From an uncultured Bacteroidales bacterium (GTDB lineage: Bacteria > Bacteroidota > Bacteroidia > Bacteroidales > Lentimicrobiaceae), in NCBI GenBank assembly GCA_937894795.1, contig CALCQV010000144.1, forward strand, positions 1 to 9,545: 9,545 nt of DNA, read 5' to 3'. Of the stretch, positions 1 to 5,532 are shown one piece after another. Position numbers and translations under genes: made by a program. The notes under the pieces are model-generated. The model had not been told where the DNA came from. It did not search any database and worked only from the letters and a program-made list of their open reading frames with translations. Each line of letters begins with the position of its first letter. The first letter of the stretch is position 1.

Positions 1-1
1 G

Positions 2-322
2 CCATCGAGTGTTGAGATCTCCACCATACGGTACTATAAATACAGGATGAAGAAGCAGGGTGGCAATGTCTATTTTCAACTGCTGAATCAGAAGAATCCT
101 GTAGCAACTTACAGACTGGTAAATATTGAATACATAGAATTGGCCAATCAGCTGCCCTGTACCGCAATAACGCTGGTGAGAGTGAAGGGAGCATCAATGA
201 AGCCTATGTTAAAAGAGCGGCAGCCAAAAAAGCTGCGAAAATTCATGAGAGATAAGCCGGTTATCATGAAGATGGAAAGTAAATCTCCTGTGATTCCTAT
301 GCTATTGATGATAGAAAAGTAG
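2..322 (+). CDS. Unrecognised reading frame open at the left edge (partial, possibly a remnant)
   Basis: This frame is open from the first complete codon to a TAG stop, so any gene here begins outside the window. An internal ATG at 47 would give 91 residues, but nothing supports it as a true start. I recognise no family. The C-terminal half is unusually rich in Lys and Met and has no clear domain, which is typical of a frame read out of phase. Another plus-strand frame over the same bases (roughly 40-350) has a more ordinary composition with Glu, Ala and Gly, but several stops interrupt it. The region may therefore be a decayed gene rather than an intact one. It does not belong to the minus-strand operon that ends at 431. 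Confidence 0.25.
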   Translation, partial: PSSVEISTIRYYKYRMKKQGGNVYFQLLNQKNPVATYRLVNIEYIELANQLPCTAITLVRVKGASMKPMLKERQPKKLRKFMRDKPVIMKMESKSPVIPMLLMIEK

Positions 323-430
323 AATGTTCAAAAACCAGCTCTCAGCCGGGTGAAAAGTAAGATATTCCAAAGTCTTACCTCAAGCAGAGAGGAGAGAATA
401 TACGAGAGTTTATCTTCTTAACCACAACTT

Positions 431-805
431 TCAATGGTTGCACACATGGCCTTCACCATGGTTTTCATGCTGATGACATCCTACCCCTGAATCTTCAATA
501 GCACCCTTAAGGTAAGATTCCACCAATTGATGAATATCACCCGAACAACCGCGGAAAACTTGAATACCGTTATTTTGAAGCACATTAAGGGCCCCTTCGC
601 CCATGTTGCCTGCGAGCATTACAGTAACCCCTTTTTCTCTAAGGATGGCAGCTATATTACTTTTGCAGCCACACCCTTGTGGAGAGGGTAGAATTTCAGC
701 TTTTTCTATTTGTTGGTTTGCGTTAATGGTAAAAACGGTGTAGGCTTCGCAATGTCCAAAATGATCGTCTACTTCGTGATTTCTTGTTGGTACGGCTAGT
801 TTCAT
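431..805 (-). CDS. NifX/NifB-type dinitrogenase iron-molybdenum cofactor-binding domain protein with Cys/His-rich tail
   Basis: The 124-residue protein belongs to the Nitro_FeMo-Co family (PF02579: NifX, NafY, NifB C-terminus, and stand-alone proteins of non-fixing anaerobes). These are small RNase H-like folds that hold Fe-S or Mo-containing clusters. Visible marks are the N-terminal strand MKLAVPT, the family motif DHFGHC (residues 14-19) and the CGCKSN segment near 45-50 before the helix and strand VTVMLAGNMGEGAL. After the domain (about residue 105) comes an odd extension with C110, H111, H113, H116, H120, C122 and H124, which looks able to bind metal. It is last in the operon, 69 bp after the peroxiredoxin, with a strong stem-loop between them. 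No nitrogenase genes are visible, so a nitrogen-fixation role should not be assumed. The cluster or metal it binds is unknown. Confidence 0.88.
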   Translation of the reverse strand: MKLAVPTRNHEVDDHFGHCEAYTVFTINANQQIEKAEILPSPQGCGCKSNIAAILREKGVTVMLAGNMGEGALNVLQNNGIQVFRGCSGDIHQLVESYLKGAIEDSGVGCHQHENHGEGHVCNH

Positions 806-824
806 AGTAGTTATGTGCTTATAA

Positions 825-855
825 GCAGCTCACAACTTTCAGGGTTGTGAGCTGC
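825..855 (-). other. 12-bp perfect stem-loop between peroxiredoxin and NifX-like genes
   Basis: GCAGCTCACAAC (825-836) and GTTGTGAGCTGC (844-855) are exact reverse complements around a 7-base loop. On the minus strand the hairpin lies 19 bases after the peroxiredoxin stop and 19 bases before the next start codon. It is followed by CTTATAAG rather than a run of T, so it is not a textbook intrinsic terminator. It could partly terminate transcription, protect the upstream mRNA from 3' decay, or be a processing site that sets different levels of the two proteins. Confidence 0.7.
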
Positions 856-874
856 AGATTTATTTAAAAGAGAA

Positions 875-1576
875 TTATTTTATACCATTGAAAACTTCTT
901 CCTTGCTGATTGGCTTGGTGCAGAAAAACCAGTCATAACATTTCACGCCGGCTTCTTTCCCTTCAACCCTGTCCTTGGCAACACCACAGGAGCCTGCTGT
1001 TGGAACAATGACATCATCACCGGGCTGCCAGTCTGCTGGAGTAGCAATGCTGAATTTATCGGCCGTCTGGAGTGCAATAACAACTCTCTTCAGTTCTTCA
1101 AAATTACGGCCCAATGACAGTGGATAATAGATTATAGCCCTTATTTTTCCAACAGGGTCAATAAAGAATACGGCTCTCACGGCTTTTGTGTTGCTCTCGC
1201 CCGGCTGAAGCATGCCATACTTTTTAGCCACTTCCATGGTAATATCTTCAATAAGCGGGAACTTTACTTCAACATCCTTCATCCCCTTATACTCTATTTT
1301 TTCCTTGATGGTCCTGAGCCAAGCAATATGACTGTATAAGCCATCAACCGATAAACCAACCAACTGGCAATTTAGAGCATTGAATTCATCTTCCATGTGG
1401 GCAAAAGTCATGAATTCAGAGGTACACACTGGTGTAAAGTCGGCAGGGTGACTAAATAGGATCACCCACTTACCCTTGTAATCTGAGGGGAATTTGATGT
1501 TACCCTGGGTAGTTACTGCTTCAAATGAAGGCGCGTTGTCGCCAATACGAGGCATGGCAATAATTTCTTGGTCCAT
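875..1576 (-). CDS. Peroxiredoxin, Prx6/1-Cys-like subfamily with C-terminal cysteines
   Basis: A thiol peroxidase that reduces hydrogen peroxide and organic hydroperoxides, expected in the cytoplasm as there is no signal peptide. The 233-residue length fits the Prx6-like group (AhpC/TSA domain plus 1-cysPrx_C). The active-site block HPADFTPVC places the peroxidatic cysteine at C51, with the catalytic Pro and Thr before it. The conserved arginine is R134 in VRAVFFIDP. The C-terminal domain has WQPGDDVIVP (183-192), followed by C197, C213 and C219. C213 and C219, in KCYDWFFC, correspond well to the paired cysteines of archaeal thioredoxin peroxidases, so a two-cysteine resolving mechanism is likely despite the 1-Cys family name. 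A start at M8 (MPRIGDNAP) is also possible. The gene is third in the DUF134 operon, 51 bp after the first NifX-like gene. Confidence 0.95.
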   Translation of the reverse strand: MDQEIIAMPRIGDNAPSFEAVTTQGNIKFPSDYKGKWVILFSHPADFTPVCTSEFMTFAHMEDEFNALNCQLVGLSVDGLYSHIAWLRTIKEKIEYKGMKDVEVKFPLIEDITMEVAKKYGMLQPGESNTKAVRAVFFIDPVGKIRAIIYYPLSLGRNFEELKRVVIALQTADKFSIATPADWQPGDDVIVPTAGSCGVAKDRVEGKEAGVKCYDWFFCTKPISKEEVFNGIK

Positions 1577-1627
1577 AATTATAAGTTTTAAATGTTTATT
1601 AATGGGTTAATATAAATTTTGAATTAC

Positions 1628-1936
1628 CTAAAGTTTTTTAATGATTGATTGAATGGTTGTAGGCTTTTCGGGCATTATCATCTGAACGTTTTTATTCTGA
1701 AATACCTCAACAACCTTGGAACCAAAACGACCTGCGATGGCAACACTTATACCTTGCTTTACCAGTAATTCGGCAGCCTCACGACCGGCTTTTTCCACAT
1801 GATGACGAGAGGTATTCTCTAAAAATACCGTTGTTCTAGAATCCGTATCAAAAAGGCAGAACCAATTGCAGCGTCCAAAATGAGCATATACAGGTGATTT
1901 AACACTATTTCCACTGGCAGCAATGGCTATTTTCAT
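1628..1936 (-). CDS. NifX/NifB-type metallocluster-binding domain protein (short)
   Basis: At 102 residues this is the bare Nitro_FeMo-Co domain (PF02579) with no extension. It has the N-terminal strand MKIAIAAS, the diagnostic HFGRC at residues 19-23, a helix with EAAELLVKQG, and the strand and turn ISVAIAGRFGSKVVEVF. It begins 4 bp after the stop of the DUF134 gene, so translation of the two is probably coupled. Its cysteine set (C23, C27) is smaller than that of the downstream paralogue, suggesting the two proteins do not hold the same metal or cluster. Proteins of this type are known as binders or carriers of Fe-S or Mo-containing clusters. Its partner here is unknown. Confidence 0.88.
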   Translation of the reverse strand: MKIAIAASGNSVKSPVYAHFGRCNWFCLFDTDSRTTVFLENTSRHHVEKAGREAAELLVKQGISVAIAGRFGSKVVEVFQNKNVQMIMPEKPTTIQSIIKKL

Positions 1937-1940
1937 AAGA

Positions 1941-2336
1941 TTAATTATTTTCAGTTATACTTGCACTTTTACAGAGTGGACAAAGCATGGATGAATCGTT
2001 TTGCAGAGTGAAAGTGATTTGGCATGAAGAACAATGATACCAACTGACTATATCCACATTGCCACCTTCGAATATTATACTGCTTCCTTCCATGAATGCT
2101 TGTGCAATTTTGCGGCGTACACTCTCATAAATCCGTGTAAAGGTAGGACGGGAAACATGCATCATCTCAGCAGCTTCAGCTTGTGTGAGAAGCTCATAGT
2201 TGCACAAATTCAAGGCTTCATATTCTTCGAAGTTAATGAACACCTCCGAGCCGTTTTTATAGGGTACTCCTTTGGGAGCAAAGCCATAGAAGTGAGGGGC
2301 TTTCTGTATGGATCTGGTTTTTTTTGTTCGAGCCAT
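1941..2336 (-). CDS. DUF134 family helix-turn-helix protein with C-terminal zinc ribbon (probable operon regulator)
   Basis: The protein matches DUF134/UPF0251 (PF02001), predicted DNA-binding proteins often found beside NifX-like genes. From the chosen start it has a short basic N-terminus (MARTKKTR), the family core VFINFEEYEALNL (about 32-44), a sigma-70 region 4-like helix-turn-helix LLTQAEAAEMMHVSRPTFTR (about 49-68), and the EGG segment. It ends in a zinc ribbon with CSSC and CPLC pairs (C102, C105, C119, C122). I chose ATG at 2336 because the putative -7 element ends at 2353. The upstream ATG at 2345 would then have almost no leader, and MARTKK resembles family N-termini. A 134-residue form from 2345 is the alternative. 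It is first in the operon and probably autoregulates it. Confidence 0.88.
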   Translation of the reverse strand: MARTKKTRSIQKAPHFYGFAPKGVPYKNGSEVFINFEEYEALNLCNYELLTQAEAAEMMHVSRPTFTRIYESVRRKIAQAFMEGSSIIFEGGNVDIVSWYHCSSCQITFTLQNDSSMLCPLCKSASITENN

Positions 2337-2352
2337 CTTGAGCATTTTGATG

Positions 2353-2383
2353 CAAAGATAGTGAACAAATGTTCATAATGCAA
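2353..2383 (-). promoter_or_regulatory. Bacteroidota-type promoter of the DUF134-NifX-Prx-NifX operon
   Basis: Read on the minus strand, TATCTTTG (2360 to 2353) matches the phylum's -7 consensus TAnnTTTG exactly. A TTG (2383 to 2381) lies 20 bases upstream as a -33 element. Transcription would begin near 2346-2348, just ahead of the DUF134 start. The match is to a short motif, so this is prediction only. Confidence 0.6.
2362..2375. promoter_or_regulatory. 14-bp palindromic candidate operator TGAACAAATGTTCA
   Basis: TGAACA and TGTTCA form a perfect inverted repeat around AA, lying between the -33 and -7 elements of the operon promoter. A bound protein there would block RNA polymerase. The neighbouring DUF134 helix-turn-helix protein is the obvious candidate ligand, by inference only. 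Confidence 0.55.
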
Positions 2384-2413
2384 GTTTTAAAATGAACTTA
2401 TTTTCAGAATATC

Positions 2414-2427
2414 TTGAATTAATTCAA
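2414..2427. promoter_or_regulatory. Second 14-bp palindrome TTGAATTAATTCAA upstream of the operon
   Basis: A perfect 14-bp palindrome sharing the TGAA...TTCA outer arms with the promoter palindrome. The two centres are 52 bp apart, about five helical turns. It could be an auxiliary operator. The AT-rich sequence makes chance occurrence more likely than for the first site. Confidence 0.35.
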
Positions 2428-2514
2428 AGATTCAAAATGGTTCAGGGTTGTTAAAGGAATGTTAATTATTGAATGTTTTGAAGACTTAGCTTTGATTATT
2501 GCAGATATTGTACA

Positions 2515-2868
2515 TTATAACACTACCAATTTGCTCTGCTTCATTTCATTAGGAGAGACTCCAACAACCAGATAGATCCCGGCAGGTAGCTGGGAAATGT
2601 CAATTTTCATTGTAGGATCAACCAGTGCTATACTCAGTTTAAGTGTGCCGTCAATTCCATAGATTTTCACTATCTGCGGAATGTTTGGGTCTTGCGACCT
2701 AACAAGGAAATATTCTGTAGCGGGATTCGGTATGATTTCCATATAAGACAGACTAGCGGAATAGTCCTTGACATCGGTGGTGTAGTCTGTCTGCAGGATA
2801 CATCCCAGGTTTATGGCAGTTGCCTCAGCCATATATCCGAAATCAAGATAGTAGATGGAATCTACCAA
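2515..2868 (-). pseudogene. Remnant of a T9SS-secreted protein: isolated C-terminal sorting domain
   Basis: The 117-residue frame contains a Por-type secretion tail (TIGR04183-like): IIPNPATEYFLV (about 45-56), VKIYGIDGTL, and DISQLPAGIYLVVGV, ending in KQSKLVVL. This tail normally follows a large exported domain and directs export through the type IX system and attachment to the surface. Here only about 40 unrecognised residues come before it. There is no signal peptide, the frame opens with TTG immediately after an in-frame TAG, and no continuing frame is obvious upstream. I read it as the 3' end of a gene that lost its front part. A small independent gene starting at an internal ATG is less likely, because an unexported sorting domain would have no use. 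Confidence 0.7.
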
Positions 2869-3231
2869 CTACACACGCTCTTCTCCTTAATAATCAACAC
2901 TTTACTCATAGGTGCCAAAAAGGTATTTATTTTCTAAAAGGTTTTTTATCAATTTAAGCATATCATTGATAAGGTGCTGTTATTCAGCGTGCTACATTTT
3001 ATCTTTCTAACGCAAAATCTGAACAGTGAAATTTCTTTATAACTCGCTGAATGCGTTAAGGATATAGAGGTTTTAATAAGTTTTAACCTCCTGAGAATTG
3101 AATAAAAAACTTCAGCATTGGGAAATGCCATGACAGCGAAATCTGGAGACGAAAACAATCGCACAGGAAATACCGGATTACAGGTATTCATCTAAACTGC
3201 ATTGCAGGTGTGATCATCTGGATATAAGACG
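2869..3231. other. Gene-poor stretch between the T9SS-tail remnant and the 310-residue secreted protein
   Basis: No convincing gene was found here. A minus-strand frame of 80 codons (2949-3191) has no signal peptide, recognisable domain or upstream promoter. There is a weak 6-bp stem (GAGGTT 3067-3072 with AACCTC 3085-3090) without a T-run. The stretch may hold unrecognisable remains of the gene whose tail survives at 2515-2868. Confidence 0.4.
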
Positions 3232-4164
3232 TCACAGCAACTCCAGTGAAAGCTCCTCTACACGCAGTAAACCTTCTGCACTTACTTCCTTCGACTGAAT
3301 AGTGTAAATTATCCAGCCCGAGTCGTGGACATCGGTATAAGTCCAGGTTTCATGTTTGAGTTTTGGCATCTCCTTCATGGTAGGACCGGGTATTTTCATG
3401 GTAGCTGCCATGTCGCTCAAATAGGCAAAGGTTGCATTTATTAGTTGTTCAGGATCTACAGAGAGTCGCATACGAAAGGTGGATACCCAGTTGGTGGTAT
3501 CAATGCTATCGAGCAATGCGCTTATTTCAGCATCAAACGGTTCTCCTCCGTACAGGTTTGGCACTTTGGTTTGTATCTCCAACAAACTGTCGAGCTTATA
3601 CCAGCCTCCGTGATAGGTATAAAACAACTGGATCTCATCGATGGCTGCTGCTTCAATGGATTCCTTTGAGGAGAACATTCCTTCTACCTGTTTCATAACA
3701 TTATCTATTTGAGGCACATCCTTCATTTCCTTGCTCAGCTTTTTTACAACATTCTTGATGTTATCCCTTACATCCTTCCAGTTGACTACTTCCAAAAAAG
3801 TGCCGAGTTCATTGGTCTTGATTGTGATGGTTTGTTCATTGGTTATAGTTTTTAACCTGTCATAAAAATCACCTGTTGGAGTGAATTCATAGTCGTGATA
3901 GAACCAGTCAATAGTGTAACTGTTGGCTGTTGAATCGGTTATGGTAATATCTACCTTATACTTCACTATATCGGTTGAAGTGGTATCCCATGCTGTAGAA
4001 TCACTGGTATCGATCTTGTATTTACTTTGCATCACTTGATAGGTCTGCTTGTCATTAAGATTCCAGTAACCGTAAACACGCATAGTAGAATCACTCATAT
4101 TGATCTGCCCCGATACTCGGAGCATCAACAGCAGTGTAAATGCCAGGAGGTAAAGTTGTTTCAT
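3232..4164 (-). CDS. Exported protein of unknown function
   Basis: The 310-residue protein starts with a clear signal peptide (MKQLYLLAFTLLLMLRVSGQ), with cleavage expected just before Gln20. It should lie in the periplasm or outside. No lipobox cysteine follows and no T9SS sorting tail is present at the C-terminus. The mature part alternates Thr/Ser/Asp-rich beta-strand-like segments (VDITITDSTANSYTIDWFY; TITIKTNELGTFLEVVNW) with a charged helical stretch around residues 130-170. It contains no cysteines and no motif I can link to a catalytic family. The general look resembles the many uncharacterised beta-rich secreted proteins of Bacteroidota. It stands alone on the minus strand with gaps on both sides and is divergent from the gene at 4405. 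I assign no function. Confidence 0.85.
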   Translation of the reverse strand: MKQLYLLAFTLLLMLRVSGQINMSDSTMRVYGYWNLNDKQTYQVMQSKYKIDTSDSTAWDTTSTDIVKYKVDITITDSTANSYTIDWFYHDYEFTPTGDFYDRLKTITNEQTITIKTNELGTFLEVVNWKDVRDNIKNVVKKLSKEMKDVPQIDNVMKQVEGMFSSKESIEAAAIDEIQLFYTYHGGWYKLDSLLEIQTKVPNLYGGEPFDAEISALLDSIDTTNWVSTFRMRLSVDPEQLINATFAYLSDMAATMKIPGPTMKEMPKLKHETWTYTDVHDSGWIIYTIQSKEVSAEGLLRVEELSLELL

Positions 4165-4314
4165 TTTTCAAGAGTTAGGTGGTGCAATTTAAAATAATTT
4201 CTTCGGATGGGTGACCTTCCAATAGAATTATATCCACATAATTATTAATATAAATAAGATTACTATAGACAATATTTGGGTTTAATAAGGAATTGTGGCA
4301 TAAAATCGCAGTAT

Positions 4315-4348
4315 TTTGGCAATTTAGGTTGTTTTATTAGTAACTTTA
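4315..4348 (+). promoter_or_regulatory. Possible promoter of the gene at 4405
   Basis: TAACTTTA (4341-4348) matches the -7 motif TAnnTTTG in all but the last base. TTTG (4315-4318) lies 22 bases upstream, slightly further than usual. The leader would be about 50 nt. The rest of the 240-bp divergent region 4165-4404 is AT-rich with no other clear signal. Confidence 0.3.
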
Positions 4349-4404
4349 GGGTGGGTTTTACGGGAGAGTTTTTAGTTAGTATTCACACTTAAATACTTAA
4401 TCCT

Positions 4405-5520
4405 ATGAAAACACGTGTTTTACTATTGTTTAGTGCTTTTCTGATGGGCATTTACGTGAATGCCCAGGAAACAGATGTGCCATCTGATATTTTTTATGAC
4501 AGTATAAGAAATATTTCAGAGCTCAATGACCTTGGTCTTGGTGATGCTTTTCCCTGGATTTCAGCCGATGGACTGCGTATATATTATACCAAGGGTAATT
4601 TTTCGGAGAAGAGACTGGTGGTTGCCTCCCGTCCTGATACGCTAAGTCTGTTCAATGCGCCAACCGAAGTGCCGGGCGTGGCATCCGTTAACTCAATATC
4701 ACACTGGCTGTCGGAAGATGAGCTGACCATTTATTTATGCAATGGAGCCTCACTCTATGTTTCAAAGCGCAGTACAATAAATTCACCTTTTGCTATACCT
4801 GCTCAGGTGAGCCTCTCGCTGCCGGAGTTTGACTATATCTATGGCCCTTCACTCAATTCCGATGAATCAAAGCTCTATATAAACGTGAACCTCCAGGAGG
4901 AGTTTTTGGGCATATATGTGCTTACAAACAACGGGCACAACTCCTTTGAACATACCGGTGAAGTCAGTTTCCCCTCAGGCCATTTGGTGCATTCAGGGCA
5001 ACTTTCAAAAGATGATCTGGTATTTTTCTATTCAGCCTCTGTGCTGGAATCACATGATCAGCTATTTATGCTCAAAAGAACCAATACCTCTGAAGACTTT
5101 GATGCCGGAACAAGCATGAAGATTGGAGGGATCAGTGACCCGGATTATATCAACGGTCAGGCATCCATGTCAGAAGGCCTTAAATGGGTGGCATTTGTTA
5201 GGAGTACTGGTGATGGCTGGAACAGCAACGATCTGTATCTGGCGCATCTGAGCTACCCGTCAGCTATTCAGGAAAATGGTAATAATCGGGATTCGTTTAC
5301 TGTTTACCCAAATCCTGCTTATGATAAGTTGATAATTGAGCAGATAATTCCCGCCGGATTGAATGCTGCTATATACAGTGCTGATGGGAACTTAATGAGA
5401 GAATTTTCATTGTTGGGGAAGCAGTCTACAATTGATATTAGCGGCTTGTCGCCCGGATTATATTTCATCAGGATAAAGGGGGCGGCTGGAATTGAGGTAA
5501 TGAAGTTTGTCAAATCATAG
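4405..5520 (+). CDS. Exported beta-propeller-like (PD40) protein with T9SS C-terminal sorting domain
   Basis: The 371-residue protein starts with a signal peptide (MKTRVLLLFSAFLMGIYVNA, cut before Gln21). The middle carries a recurring pattern of the PD40/TolB-type propeller blade, a polar run followed by a two-to-five residue strand. It is seen at PWISADGLRIYYT (50-62), HWLSEDELTIYL (100-111), PSLNSDESKLYINV (148-161), GQLSKDDLVFFYS (198-210) and ASMSEGLKWVAFV (253-265). From about 298 a Por-type tail follows: FTVYPNPAYDKLII, then IDISGLSPGLYFIRI, ending in KFVKS. The protein should be exported by Sec and then by the type IX system to the cell surface or medium. Its ligand or substrate is unknown. 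It shares orientation with the pirin gene 12 bp downstream, so the two may be cotranscribed. Confidence 0.9.
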   Translation: MKTRVLLLFSAFLMGIYVNAQETDVPSDIFYDSIRNISELNDLGLGDAFPWISADGLRIYYTKGNFSEKRLVVASRPDTLSLFNAPTEVPGVASVNSISHWLSEDELTIYLCNGASLYVSKRSTINSPFAIPAQVSLSLPEFDYIYGPSLNSDESKLYINVNLQEEFLGIYVLTNNGHNSFEHTGEVSFPSGHLVHSGQLSKDDLVFFYSASVLESHDQLFMLKRTNTSEDFDAGTSMKIGGISDPDYINGQASMSEGLKWVAFVRSTGDGWNSNDLYLAHLSYPSAIQENGNNRDSFTVYPNPAYDKLIIEQIIPAGLNAAIYSADGNLMREFSLLGKQSTIDISGLSPGLYFIRIKGAAGIEVMKFVKS

Positions 5521-5532
5521 TAAATATATGGT

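Noticed and set aside
357..378. 6-bp inverted repeat GTAAGA...TCTTAC between the left-edge frame and the NifX-like gene
   Set aside because: Short stem with a 10-base loop and no T-run; not convincing as the operon terminator.
431..1936. Nitrogen-fixation (nif) cluster
   Set aside because: The two NifX-type domains alone do not indicate nitrogenase; no nifH, nifD, nifK, nifE or nifN is present, and stand-alone members of this family are common in non-fixing anaerobes.
2034..2378. Plus-strand open frame opposite the DUF134 gene
   Set aside because: It lies antisense to a strongly recognised gene, covers its promoter and has no family features.
2949..3191. Minus-strand 80-codon open frame
   Set aside because: No signal peptide, domain or promoter; composition is rich in Ser, Leu and Ile as expected for AT-rich non-coding sequence.
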